From Ardenticatenaceae bacterium (lineage in GTDB: Bacteria; Chloroflexota; Anaerolineae; Promineifilales; Promineifilaceae): a stretch of 64,000 nt of DNA. Shown piece by piece: positions 1 through 7,420 of the stretch. The position numbers and the translations under genes were made by a program. How positions within the stretch are numbered: position 1 is the stretch's first letter; the number at the start of each line of letters is the position of its first letter. The notes beneath the pieces were generated by a model. That model made no database searches. It was not told the origin of the DNA and saw only the letters and a list, made by a program, of their open reading frames with translations. Where the stretch lies: assembly GCA_011525915.1 (NCBI GenBank), contig WYBM01000021.1:1-64000 (forward strand). The letters run 5' to 3'.

Positions 1-29
1 AATGGTCTTAACAATGTCATAATCGGTTC

Positions 30-86
30 AGGTAGAATAAGCATTTGTGACCTCTCGTTGTGGTTTGGTCACAGCTTATTCTACCT
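30..86. repeat. Large imperfect inverted repeat (hairpin)
   Basis: Left arm 30-52 and right arm 67-86 pair as a 13-bp outer stem (AGGTAGAATAAGC with its complement) and a 7-bp inner stem (TGTGACC/GGTCACA), separated by a short bulge on the left arm, with a 14-nt loop. A second small hairpin (GTAGC-tttg-GCTAC, 89-102) followed by TTTTGT lies just to the right. It may end transcription of a gene left of the window or of the minus-strand operon ending at 319. No long T-run follows the big hairpin. Confidence 0.6.
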
Positions 87-123
87 TTGTAGCTTTGGCT
101 ACTTTTGTACAAAGTCGAGCTTA

Positions 124-275
124 GGGTTCATTCAAAAACAACTTTGGACTTTTGCCCAGTGATCAGTCATCAGTGCCCAGTACCAGTAACCAGAAGTCCG
201 TCATCAGTTTTCAGTAGACTATTTCCAGAGGTAGGCCAGCACTGAAAACTGGTCACTGATTACTGAAAACTGATA
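124..275. repeat. Intergenic CAGT-word repeat, copy 1
   Basis: This spacer is built from short words such as CAGTGATCAGT, CAGTAACCAG and CTGATTACTGAAAACTG. Positions about 211-272 match the copies at 7326-7420 and 39201-39306 closely. The left end (about 124-155, with AAAAACAACTTTGGACTTTTG) is the reverse complement of the right end of the copies at 26296-26410 and 58372-58503. No gene is visible in 1-318 outside this repeat and the hairpins to its left. Confidence 0.8.
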
Positions 276-318
276 ATAGTCATCGGTCCAGAAGAACCGT
301 CAACTGGTTGGCGTTGGA

Positions 319-732
319 TCAACTGGCGGCATGGGCCTCGTCAGCCGCTGGCAGATCACGGTGTCTTGGATGGTGTAGGAAGCGCCCAGCCAACTTGTTT
401 AATTGTGAGAAGCTGATGGGCTTTAATAAAATCAGGTCTGCTTGAGGCTGCAAAGCAATAGCCAACCCAGCATCGGCGGTAGCCAGGATGACCCGCGTGT
501 CTGACAGGCGCCAATCGCTGCGAATCTGGCTCAAAAGGACTTTTCCATTAACACCCGGTATGTGCAAGTCCAACACCACAATGTCCGGTGTGATCTCAGC
601 TAACCGCTTTTGCACATTCAGGCCATTCTGGAAGGACTCTGTCATGTAACCGGCCTGATCTAACGCCATGGTAAAGACCATATTCTGATCCTCATTGTCT
701 TCCACAATGAGAGCAATAGGCTTTATGTTCAT
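319..732 (-). CDS. Single-domain response regulator (receiver only)
   Basis: A 137-residue CheY-like receiver domain with no output domain. The acidic pair is E11-D12 (VEDNED), the phospho-acceptor is D55 in VVLDLHIPG, the switch Thr is T85 in ILATAD, and the conserved Lys is K104 in LLKPIS. The start has a good Shine-Dalgarno (GAGGAG) upstream. It follows the histidine kinase gene by 17 bp on the same strand, so it is the likely phosphotransfer partner of that kinase. With no DNA-binding domain it probably acts through protein contacts or as a phosphorelay intermediate. The last 20 residues are Ala/His-rich and lie beyond the receiver fold. Neither this gene nor the kinase contains the ACGGCCGT palindrome. 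Confidence 0.93.
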   Translation of the reverse strand: MNIKPIALIVEDNEDQNMVFTMALDQAGYMTESFQNGLNVQKRLAEITPDIVVLDLHIPGVNGKVLLSQIRSDWRLSDTRVILATADAGLAIALQPQADLILLKPISFSQLNKLAGRFLHHPRHRDLPAADEAHAAS

Positions 733-749
733 AGAAAATTTCTACTCCT

Positions 750-2087
750 CTAATTGGCGGGTTGAAGCGGCAGAAGCACTGTAAACGTACTCCCTTGCCC
801 CAATGCACTCTCCACACTGATGGTGCCGTTCATCATTTTTGCCAGCTGCTGCCCAATGGCCAATCCAAGCCCCACCCCGTTGCTTTCATGCATTAAGCTT
901 TCGTCTGCCTGACGAAATGGCTCAAAAATAAAAGATTGTGTTTCTTTGGACATGCCAATACCTGTATCCTTGACTTGAAGGCGCCACTGTGTGCCCCCCT
1001 CTCGCTGTACAAGAATCATTATTTGGCCGGCTTGGGTAAACTTGATGGCGTTTGTAACCAGGTTCTGTAAAATCTGCTCAACCCTTCCTCTGTCCCCCAG
1101 TATCATCGGCGGCAGTGTAGGGTCAACGTCAACGGTCATCACCAACCCTTTGCGCTGCGCTAACGGCAGGCAGTTTGAATGAACCGTTTGGGCCAGGATC
1201 TGTGGGGAAAAGGGTTCTTTTTTTAAGCGCAATTGGCCTGATTCAATTTGGGATTGATCCAGAAGCTCGGCAAAAACACGCTCCAGGGCCAGCGAATTGC
1301 TGATAATGCGTCTGGTAATATCTTGCTGAGGGGGTGTTAATGGCCCATAAACGTTTTGCTGCAGCATCTCAGACATGCCCATTAGTGCCCCCAATGGCGT
1401 TCGCAGCTCATGGCTGATCCGGGCAATAAGCCGAGACTTAAACTCATTGGCCTCAGACGCTTTTTGGGCCAACTCCTGGACTTCCTTAACCTTGATAGCT
1501 AACTCTTTTTCATTGTGGCGAGCGCGGTCCAGGGCCTGCTGCAAGCTGTTAATAACCAGAGAAAGCAGCGTAACGACCCCAATAACCACAACGGAAAACT
1601 CTATCCAAAAGGTGTTTAGAGTGGCATAACTGGGGGGCGGTGGCAACAAACCTGTATGGTCAGCATAAAGCATCCAGCCGGTTACGACGATAGACAGCCC
1701 ACCAAAAACTGCGCCAGCACGGGCCCCCAGGAGCAGTTCCGCGATCAGAATGATGCCGAAGTAGGCAGACATAGTTGAGCCGCGAAATCCCCCCGCCTCA
1801 TAGGTGCCATACGAAACCGTTATCCAGAGGGTGAGGCACAGCAGGAACCCGGCCGGACGAACGTAACCGTGGTGTAGTAACACCAACATGAAAAGTGACC
1901 ACACAGCCAGGATCAGTTCGATCAAAACCCGCCCTATCTCAGGTGTCATAAACAGCGCGGGAACGCTAAATGTCATGACCAGGGCCATCACGGTGATCAG
2001 GATAACATTGAGTAACCGAGCGACGCGGGTTTTTTCTTCGTCGTCAAAAGTAGGTGCAGAAAAAAGGTTTCGCAGCCGAACCAACAT
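750..2087 (-). CDS. Membrane-bound sensor histidine kinase
   Basis: A 445-residue hybrid-free sensor kinase. Five to six hydrophobic segments fill about residues 26-180, a short coiled coil follows (about 185-215), then HisKA with the phospho-acceptor His in ISHELRTP (about residue 226) and a HATPase domain with VTNAIKFT (N box), DTGIGM (G1) and GVGLGLAI (G2). No PAS or HAMP domain is evident, so sensing probably takes place in the membrane region. I chose the ATG at 2085-2087 because GGAGGT lies just before it; a longer ATG start at 2099 would place this Shine-Dalgarno inside the coding region. The gene follows the GT4 gene by 15 bp and precedes the response regulator, so the four minus-strand genes 4062-319 look like one operon. 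Confidence 0.93.
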   Translation of the reverse strand: MLVRLRNLFSAPTFDDEEKTRVARLLNVILITVMALVMTFSVPALFMTPEIGRVLIELILAVWSLFMLVLLHHGYVRPAGFLLCLTLWITVSYGTYEAGGFRGSTMSAYFGIILIAELLLGARAGAVFGGLSIVVTGWMLYADHTGLLPPPPSYATLNTFWIEFSVVVIGVVTLLSLVINSLQQALDRARHNEKELAIKVKEVQELAQKASEANEFKSRLIARISHELRTPLGALMGMSEMLQQNVYGPLTPPQQDITRRIISNSLALERVFAELLDQSQIESGQLRLKKEPFSPQILAQTVHSNCLPLAQRKGLVMTVDVDPTLPPMILGDRGRVEQILQNLVTNAIKFTQAGQIMILVQREGGTQWRLQVKDTGIGMSKETQSFIFEPFRQADESLMHESNGVGLGLAIGQQLAKMMNGTISVESALGQGSTFTVLLPLQPAN

Positions 2088-2102
2088 TGTGACCTCCATT
2101 GG

Positions 2103-3398
2103 CTAAAGCCGGGCAACCCGTTGATAGACCTGGATCGTTTCGGTGGCCATACGCTCGGCAGAAAAATGAGCATGCACGGCCGTGTGTCCACACTGATTAA
2201 GTCTCTGCCGTAACGCTGTATCACGTAGTAATGCGGCCAATTTGTCAGATAAGTCAAGGGGGTCTTGTGGTCTGTGCAGCAGCCCACCGCCCGTAGCCGC
2301 AATCAATTCCGGGAAGGCGCCATGAGCAGGCTGCACAACTGGTACGCCGCTGGCCCATGCTTCTAAAACGGGCAGCCCCTTTGGATCACGGTAGACGGTT
2401 GGCAGTGAAAAAACGTCAAGGCTTTGCAGAAAAGCCAGCTTTTGCTGCCTGTCTACGGTGCCAATGATCTCTACCTGTTTATGCACGCCCGCCGCCTGCA
2501 CACGGCGGTAAATGCCTTGAATATAGCCAGTATGCGCCCGGCTCAGATAGCCGGCCACCCTGAGGCGCAAACCGGGGAACTCACCAGATTGGCACAGGCG
2601 GACGAAGGCTTCTACAAGGATATGCAGTCCTTTTTCCGGGGAGATACGGGCCAGATAACCAATGGTCGGTGGCCGGTTGGGTGGCAGGAAGGTGCGAGGG
2701 TAATCTTGCAGGTAGATGCCGGGCCTGACGAGGGTGATTTTGGCCGGGTCCAGGCCCAGTAAACCGCCGAAATAGTCGGCATAATACTGGCTGATGGCAA
2801 TGAAGTGATCAATGTGGGCTGCGTTTTCACGAATCAATGCCAGCGCCTGCTGGCGGTAAGGCTCTGGCAGGCCGTCCAGGAATATATCTTCACCGTGCAG
2901 GCCACAAACAATGGGAACATTCAGCGCCTGCTTGATGGCCCGCACCGGACCCGAAATGAGGGTATTGGTAACGTGCACCAGATCAGGTTGTAATGTACTT
3001 GCCAGCCAGTCTACCATCTCTTGAAGCAGGCTGCTTTGGTGCCCCATTTCACCACGTAACATGGAGAGGGTCATCTCGGCGTTAGCCGCCGGATCAACGG
3101 CGGCGCCAATATCAAAGTGGGGCAGCAGCTGGACGATGGGTTGGGCACCAGCTACCCGTATGAGGGCGTCACGCCAGGTAGATTGGCGGGGGAAACGTTG
3201 CAGCAAATAAGCGGCAATGCCTCCGTAAAACACATGCCCCTCACTAACATTTTCCTCATCGACACGCAAAGGTGTATACAAGGGGATCATGGCCACATCG
3301 TGACCCAACGATTGCATGGCGGCCACCAGGGTGTTGTCTCGCATACAACTTCCACAATACATGTTGGCGGCGCCGGTGGCAATGTAAGCAACGGTCAT
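2103..3398 (-). CDS. Family 4 glycosyltransferase (GT-B fold)
   Basis: A 431-residue GT4 enzyme. The N-terminal Rossmann half begins VAYIATGAANMYCGSC, and the C-terminal nucleotide-sugar half holds GYLARISPEKG and the EX7E-type stretch LPVLEAWASGVPVV. Such enzymes retain the anomeric configuration and transfer a sugar from an activated donor; acceptor and donor cannot be read from sequence. The reading frame extends upstream to 3467, but that would overlap the end of the methyltransferase gene. The ATG at 3396-3398 gives a 7-bp spacer and the family-typical N terminus, so I use it. Neighbours are a methyltransferase and a two-component pair, which may mean that modification of a glycolipid or surface glycan is under sensory control (inference). 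Confidence 0.88.
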   Translation of the reverse strand: MTVAYIATGAANMYCGSCMRDNTLVAAMQSLGHDVAMIPLYTPLRVDEENVSEGHVFYGGIAAYLLQRFPRQSTWRDALIRVAGAQPIVQLLPHFDIGAAVDPAANAEMTLSMLRGEMGHQSSLLQEMVDWLASTLQPDLVHVTNTLISGPVRAIKQALNVPIVCGLHGEDIFLDGLPEPYRQQALALIRENAAHIDHFIAISQYYADYFGGLLGLDPAKITLVRPGIYLQDYPRTFLPPNRPPTIGYLARISPEKGLHILVEAFVRLCQSGEFPGLRLRVAGYLSRAHTGYIQGIYRRVQAAGVHKQVEIIGTVDRQQKLAFLQSLDVFSLPTVYRDPKGLPVLEAWASGVPVVQPAHGAFPELIAATGGGLLHRPQDPLDLSDKLAALLRDTALRQRLNQCGHTAVHAHFSAERMATETIQVYQRVARL

Positions 3399-3405
3399 AG
3401 TTAGT

Positions 3406-4062
3406 TCACTTCTTGGCCAGGATGATTTCAACCGGCAGCCCCCACATGGATAAGGTTGTGGTATCACAAATAGTGAAGCCGGCTGCTGTCAGGGCTGCTT
3501 GGGCGTAGATGGGGCGGCAGTCTACGGCCGTGGGCATTTTCTCGTGGAACCATTCGTAGATACGCACGGCCGTGGTTGGCTTTTTGACCAGGGTTACCAG
3601 GGCCAGACGGCCGTCTGGCCGCAAAACGGCCAGACATTGTTCCAAAACCCGTGGCAGTTCTGGTGTGTCAAAAAGTTCCAGGGTAAAGCTCATAAACACG
3701 CCATCAAAGCTGCCAGCGTTAAAGGGTAAATCGATGGCATCCCCCAGGCGCATATCCACTCGATGCGCCAGGCCAGCCTGATTGACTCTGTCTTGGGTAA
3801 CAGCCAACATGCCTTCAGACAGATCAATGCCGCACACCTGGCCCGCATCACCGACGGCCGTAGCCAGTGCCAGAATACAATGCCCGGTGCCAAAGCCAAT
3901 CTCCAAGATACGTTCGCCTATGTGGGCGTTGAGCTTTTGTAAACCAAGATCGCGGTATTTCTTTTCGCTGCCAGCAATCAGGTCATACCAACGACTCAAA
4001 CGATTGTAATTTGCCCGGGCCTGTTCTTTGGAACGAACCACATGGCTGATAGGCATGTCCAT
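3406..4062 (-). CDS. Class I SAM-dependent methyltransferase, UbiE-like
   Basis: A 218-residue methyltransferase. Motif I (ILEIGFGTG, residues 52-60) binds S-adenosylmethionine, followed by GIDLSEGML (motif II) and DAIDLPFNAGSFDGVFM (motif III area). The start NYNRLSRWYDLIAG resembles the N terminus of UbiE/COQ5 and phospholipid or quinone methyltransferases. The substrate is not known. It is the first gene of the run methyltransferase, GT4, kinase, regulator. Its ATG has no Shine-Dalgarno directly upstream; instead, AGGAG serves a four-codon reading frame whose stop overlaps this start (see 4062-4076), which suggests translational coupling. Confidence 0.88.
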   Translation of the reverse strand: MDMPISHVVRSKEQARANYNRLSRWYDLIAGSEKKYRDLGLQKLNAHIGERILEIGFGTGHCILALATAVGDAGQVCGIDLSEGMLAVTQDRVNQAGLAHRVDMRLGDAIDLPFNAGSFDGVFMSFTLELFDTPELPRVLEQCLAVLRPDGRLALVTLVKKPTTAVRIYEWFHEKMPTAVDCRPIYAQAALTAAGFTICDTTTLSMWGLPVEIILAKK

Positions 4063-4076
4063 TATGTATTTAACAT
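4062..4076 (-). other. Candidate four-codon leader ORF coupled to the methyltransferase
   Basis: On the minus strand AAGGAGATGGGCACT precedes ATG TTA AAT ACA TAA (Met-Leu-Asn-Thr-stop). The stop overlaps the methyltransferase start as TAATG. The only good Shine-Dalgarno in the leader is 9 nt from this mini-ORF start and about 23 nt from the annotated gene start. That arrangement fits translation reinitiation. It could equally be a chance ATG. Confidence 0.4.
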
Positions 4077-4169
4077 AGTGCCCATCTCCTTTTAAGGAAA
4101 GGAAGCGTGTCCAGTGAATTGGAGAAATCCTTCAGGATTTTAATAACTAGCCAATACACAAATGTTTAG

Positions 4170-4178
4170 ATTATAACA
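4170..4178 (-). promoter_or_regulatory. Extended -10 promoter for the methyltransferase operon
   Basis: The minus strand reads TGTTATAAT, a perfect TATAAT with the TG extension one base upstream. The -35 region 17 nt further up (AACCAC) is poor, as is common with extended -10 promoters. It lies about 110 nt upstream of the first gene of the run, in the otherwise gene-free spacer 4063-4356. Confidence 0.5.
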
Positions 4179-4310
4179 GTACAATGTGTGGGGTGGTTCC
4201 CAATACGGTGAGGTGATTGTCTATAAAGTATAGAATGTGCGCCAGTGTAATGCAAAGCGGATGACAAAGCAATAAAACCTGGAAGATTTACATCGGTTAA
4301 TCATAAATCT

Positions 4311-4347
4311 GGTCTGTAAGGCGGTTTGCCAAACCGCCCTACAGACC
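4311..4347. repeat. Long GC-rich hairpin at the 3' end of pyrB
   Basis: GGTCTGTA and GGCGGTTT on the left pair with AAACCGCC and TACAGACC on the right. This gives a 16-bp stem with one internal mismatch and a GCC loop. It starts 9 bp beyond the pyrB stop, so it could stabilise or end the pyrCB transcript. No T-run follows, so classical Rho-independent termination is uncertain. The form resembles a mobile-type intergenic hairpin. Confidence 0.65.
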
Positions 4348-4356
4348 ATGGGCTCA

Positions 4357-5343
4357 TTACGCTTTGCCCAAGACGGCCGCCAACAGTGCCATGCGAATAT
4401 ACATGCCGTTTTGCACCTGGCGGAAGTAAGCGGCGCGGGGATCTTTGTCTACGTTGTAATGAATCTCGCCTACCCGCGGCAGGGGGTGCATCACCACCAT
4501 CTTTTCTTTGGCTCGTTCCATCAGTTCTGTGGTGATTTCATAGAAGTTCTTCACCTCTTCATACTGCGCCAGATCGGAGAAACGTTCTTTTTGCACACGG
4601 GTAACATACAGCACATCAGCGTTTTCAATCACATCAGCCACGTCGTGGGTTTCGCGGGCTTCCACACCAGCGTCGATGACCTGGTTCATGACGGTTAGCG
4701 GCAGGCGCAGGATTTCTGGCGAGACAAAACGCAGACTGACGTTGTAAGGCAGCAGCAGCTTGGTGAGGGAGTGCACGGTACGGCCGTAGCGCAAATCGCC
4801 TACCATCGCTACTTTTAAGCCATCAATTTTGCCCAGCTCATCTTGAATCGTAAATAAATCCAGCAGGGCTTGGGTCGGATGCTCGCCGGGGCCGTCTCCA
4901 GCGTTGATCACCGGGATGTCAGCGTAATCGGCGGCCAGTTTGGCCGCGCCAATGTCCGGGTGGCGCAGCACAATCACGTCAGAATACTGCTCCAAGGTGC
5001 GAATGGTGTCTGCCAGGGTTTCCCCTTTGCTCACAGAGCTGAACTGCACACCCTGGGTAATGGGGATGACACCGCCGCCCAGCCGTTCCATAGCCGCAAT
5101 GAAGGAGGAACTGGTGCGGGTGCTGGGTTCGTAAAACAGGCAGCTTAACACGTGCCCCTTGAGCAGGTCAGTGCCGTGAATACGCTGCACCATTTCCCGC
5201 ATTTCGCGGGCACGGGCAAAGATGTAATCAATCTTTCCTTTGTCAAATTGGGACACTGATAAGATGTCCATGCCGGTCAGGCCATTGCCCATGTGGGGTG
5301 CCGTGACCGAGTCCTCAAAGTTAAATAAAGGTTGAAGCTGCAT
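4357..5343 (-). CDS. pyrB: Aspartate carbamoyltransferase catalytic chain
   Basis: A 328-residue enzyme that makes N-carbamoyl-aspartate from carbamoyl phosphate and aspartate, the committed step of pyrimidine synthesis. The carbamoyl phosphate loop is STRTS (residues 74-78, in [12 protein letters not shown]); [11 protein letters not shown] supplies the neighbouring-subunit Lys; HPTQALLD and [10 protein letters not shown] are the other conserved stretches. AGGAG lies 8 nt before the ATG. It sits 36 bp downstream of pyrC. There is no pyrI regulatory chain nearby. The C-terminal block [20 protein letters not shown] matches, from memory, the ATCase domain of animal CAD almost word for word. Confidence 0.97.
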   Translation of the reverse strand: MQLQPLFNFEDSVTAPHMGNGLTGMDILSVSQFDKGKIDYIFARAREMREMVQRIHGTDLLKGHVLSCLFYEPSTRTSSSFIAAMERLGGGVIPITQGVQFSSVSKGETLADTIRTLEQYSDVIVLRHPDIGAAKLAADYADIPVINAGDGPGEHPTQALLDLFTIQDELGKIDGLKVAMVGDLRYGRTVHSLTKLLLPYNVSLRFVSPEILRLPLTVMNQVIDAGVEARETHDVADVIENADVLYVTRVQKERFSDLAQYEEVKNFYEITTELMERAKEKMVVMHPLPRVGEIHYNVDKDPRAAYFRQVQNGMYIRMALLAAVLGKA

Positions 5344-5379
5344 ATCATTATCTCCTCGTGTTATGGGCTGATCGCCCGC

Positions 5380-6447
5380 TTAATACAATGACGGTAATAT
5401 CATGCCTGATCCAGGCTGTGCTAATACGCGCCCATCTGCATACACTACCTGGCCGCGTAGGATGACCCGTTTTACCTGGGCGGATACTTCACGGCCGTGA
5501 AAGGGCGTCCAACCACATCTGCTTTTCATGGTCTCCTGGCGAATAACAGCGGGTGCCATTGCCACCTCTACCCGGGTTTCTGGCTGTTCCGGCAGGTGGA
5601 AGATACGGCGCGGGTTCGTGTGCATGAGCTCGATCAGGCGGTTGAGCGTAAGGCGGTTTTGGGCCACGGCCGTGAGCATCAATACCAACGACGTTTCCAG
5701 CCCTGCCACCCCTGGCGGGGGTGTGGCTGACTGTTTTTCTGCCAGCGTGTGTGGCGCATGATCGGTGGCGATGCAGTCCACCGTATCATTCAGGTGCGCC
5801 CACAGTGCGGCCACGTCATCCGGTGTGCCCAAGACCGGGCGCATGTCTGCCAGTATGCCCAGGCGTTCCCGATCACGCTCGTCCATAAACAGGTGATGGG
5901 GCGTTACCTCACACGTTACCGGCAGGCCGCGCATCTTGGCATCGGCAATCAGTTCAATCTCTTCCCGGCGGCTGATATGACAGAAATGAACGGGCCGGTC
6001 ATACGCTGCCGCCAGACCAATGCCCACGGCCACACTTTGTTTTTCGGCATGCATGGCGATGAGCTTTTCGTGCGGCCATGTCTGGAAGCAGGCGCGCAGG
6101 GTAGGCACATCTTCCACTCGCAGCGGGCCAAAGGTGTCATTGAGGTAAATTTTGAGGGCAACAGCGTGGGATGCCAGGTGGGGCAGATGGGCTGTTTGTT
6201 CTGGGCTGGCCCCGGCAAAGAGACCAACATCACAAAGCGCTTCTTGTTGCGCGATCACGGCCGTTTGCTGCAGCACTTCCGGCGTGCTTAACGGCGGTGT
6301 GGTGTTGGGCATCCCCAGGATCATGGTGATGCCACCGGCCAGCGCCGCCGCGGTACCGGTGCGGAAATCCTCTTTATGTTCGCCGCCCGGCACGCGCAGG
6401 TGTGTGTGCACATCTATCAGGCCGGGCAGGGTGACTATTTCTGGCAT
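5380..6447 (-). CDS. pyrC: Dihydroorotase, CAD-like
   Basis: A 355-residue zinc amidohydrolase that cyclises carbamoyl-aspartate to dihydroorotate. The metal-binding motif is DVHTHLR (H14, H16). Further landmarks are ALKIYLNDTFG (candidate carboxylated Lys), FCHISRREE, VTCEVTPHHLF and IATDHAPHT (catalytic Asp). The frame stays open to 6537, but that part overlaps a terminator hairpin. The ATG at 6445-6447 has GGAGAAACAAT before it and gives the family start MPEIVTLPGLIDVH. Residue patterns such as LPVTCEV-PHHLF and NPRRIFHLP resemble the DHOase domain of eukaryotic CAD, and the order pyrC then pyrB is the DHOase-ATCase order of CAD (from memory). Expression is probably controlled by the leader at 6522-6652. 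Confidence 0.95.
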   Translation of the reverse strand: MPEIVTLPGLIDVHTHLRVPGGEHKEDFRTGTAAALAGGITMILGMPNTTPPLSTPEVLQQTAVIAQQEALCDVGLFAGASPEQTAHLPHLASHAVALKIYLNDTFGPLRVEDVPTLRACFQTWPHEKLIAMHAEKQSVAVGIGLAAAYDRPVHFCHISRREEIELIADAKMRGLPVTCEVTPHHLFMDERDRERLGILADMRPVLGTPDDVAALWAHLNDTVDCIATDHAPHTLAEKQSATPPPGVAGLETSLVLMLTAVAQNRLTLNRLIELMHTNPRRIFHLPEQPETRVEVAMAPAVIRQETMKSRCGWTPFHGREVSAQVKRVILRGQVVYADGRVLAQPGSGMILPSLY

Positions 6448-6521
6448 ATTGTTTCTCCATAGCTTGCCCTCGATTTGCCATAATCCGCAGCCAGCAGGGT
6501 AAGGATTACGGGTGCAAGGGG

Positions 6522-6558
6522 CAAAAAAAAAGCCCAATCCCCAAAGGGATCAGGCTTT
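6522..6558 (-). terminator. Rho-independent terminator in the pyrC leader
   Basis: On the minus strand AAAGCC and ATCCC pair with GGGAT and GGCTTT across a small CA/CA internal loop, and a run of nine T follows. It lies about 75 nt upstream of the pyrC ATG, so it must be read through for pyrCB to be expressed. This is the layout of a transcription attenuator. It could also end transcription from the DinB-like gene upstream. Confidence 0.75.
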
Positions 6559-6573
6559 GAATTTTGTATAAAA

Positions 6574-6599
6574 GGGGTAAAGGCAATGTTTTTTACCCC
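6574..6599 (-). promoter_or_regulatory. Second hairpin in the pyrC leader
   Basis: GGGGTAAA (6574-6581) and TTTACCCC (6592-6599) form a perfect 8-bp stem, and on the minus strand TTTT follows. It lies between the PyrR-like element and the terminator. It may be part of an antiterminator/terminator switch or a second weak terminator. Confidence 0.5.
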
Positions 6600-6625
6600 G
6601 GCTGTACTTTTTTCCGGTCAAGCAG

Positions 6626-6652
6626 ACCATCTTGTCAAACCTCTCAAGTGGT
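6626..6652 (-). promoter_or_regulatory. Candidate PyrR-type anti-antiterminator element
   Basis: The minus strand reads ACCA-CTTG-AGAGGTTTGA-CAAG-A-TGGT: two 4-bp helices with one bulged A and a loop containing GAGAGG. The loop core GAGAGG and the bulged stem resemble the RNA loop bound by PyrR upstream of pyr genes in Bacillus and Thermus (established for those groups; matched here from memory). It lies about 70 nt upstream of the terminator and about 180 nt upstream of pyrC. No pyrR gene is in the window. Confidence 0.45.
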
Positions 6653-6723
6653 GTGTGCCCTAAATGCACCGGAAAGCAATGCTATCATAGTTGCTGCCGT
6701 TTGCCCAATTTTGGCGCGGTGGC

Positions 6724-7224
6724 TCAGGCAGATTCTTGGAAAGCGGCTAGATGGTCCCGGATGTGCCAAAAACTGTTGCCGGCAATATTCAGCCATACGG
6801 GTTGTTCCGGAAACCAGGCAAGGCGGCCCGGTTCCAGCAAGTCAGGCTCCACCATGGTGGCTACCACGGCCGTTAACCCCTCACATGCCTGCCGGTACAT
6901 TTCTACGATCTCTGTCGCTGGTTTATCCTTGTGCGTTTCAAAAATGTGGTCATTCAGGCGATTCATAACCGCCTCATCTTCGGCTTCCTCCCCGGTCAAT
7001 TCATAGCCCGGCACATAGCGGGTCACGGGTTCGCCATTGATAGACTTTTCCAACCAGCCGGTCACCAGTGTCATCCAGGCTGTGATGTGCGCCAGAGTAT
7101 CTTTCACTGACCAGTCGCCGCCTGGACCAGGGTCATCCATGTCTGCCGGGGACAGGGTGGCCAGATACAGTTCCATTTCTTCATTGGCTTTTGTGATCTC
7201 TCCTAACAGTTCAAACTTGTTCAT
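6724..7224 (-). CDS. DinB / ClbS-like four-helix bundle protein
   Basis: A 166-residue protein of the DinB/YfiT-like fold. WSVKDTLAHITAW near residue 40 and FWHIRDHLAAF near the C terminus carry the three histidines that usually bind a metal in this superfamily. Members include thiol transferases, the colibactin-resistance hydrolase ClbS/DfsB and damage-inducible proteins of unknown role; the exact function cannot be told here. It starts just downstream of a leftover SDR gene end at 7243-7308. Nothing links it firmly to pyrimidine synthesis, although it lies upstream of the pyr leader on the same strand. Confidence 0.8.
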   Translation of the reverse strand: MNKFELLGEITKANEEMELYLATLSPADMDDPGPGGDWSVKDTLAHITAWMTLVTGWLEKSINGEPVTRYVPGYELTGEEAEDEAVMNRLNDHIFETHKDKPATEIVEMYRQACEGLTAVVATMVEPDLLEPGRLAWFPEQPVWLNIAGNSFWHIRDHLAAFQESA

Positions 7225-7242
7225 TTTTTTTGCTCCTCTGAT

Positions 7243-7308
7243 TTAGGCTGTTGTCCAGCCGCCGTCTACACTCACGGCCGTACCAGTGACAAAAGTGCTG
7301 GCCGGCGG
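7243..7308 (-). pseudogene. C-terminal remnant of a short-chain dehydrogenase gene
   Basis: The minus strand encodes PPASTFVTGTAVSVDGGWTT-A followed by TAA. FVTG-x5-DGGW is the standard C-terminal signature of classical SDR enzymes. The frame is closed 21 codons upstream by a stop, and the CAGT-word repeat begins about 15 bp further on. So about 230 codons of an SDR gene have been lost and only its tail is left between the DinB-like gene and the repeat. Confidence 0.8.
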
Positions 7309-7325
7309 TTAATTTACCCGTTAGC

Positions 7326-7420
7326 ACCAGTTATCAGAAGTCAGTAGCCAGTGTTCAGTAGACGATTTCCAGAGATAGACCAGCACTGAAAACTGACCAC
7401 GGATTACTGAAAACTGGTAC
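7326..7420. repeat. Intergenic CAGT-word repeat, copy 2
   Basis: Close relative of 211-272 and 39201-39306: it shares AGTAGAC, TTTCCAGAG and CCAGCACTGAAAACTG in the same order. It overlaps the last codons of the dehydrogenase gene at 7404-8318 and supplies that gene's CAG-TAA end. On the other side it abuts the SDR remnant. Confidence 0.8.

Noticed and set aside
2103..3467. Longer GT4 start inside the methyltransferase gene
   Set aside because: It would overlap the upstream gene by about 60 bp; the internal ATG gives the normal N terminus.
5380..6537. Longer pyrC start at 6537
   Set aside because: It lies in the terminator hairpin and adds 30 residues absent from the family; the ATG at 6447 has a ribosome-binding site.
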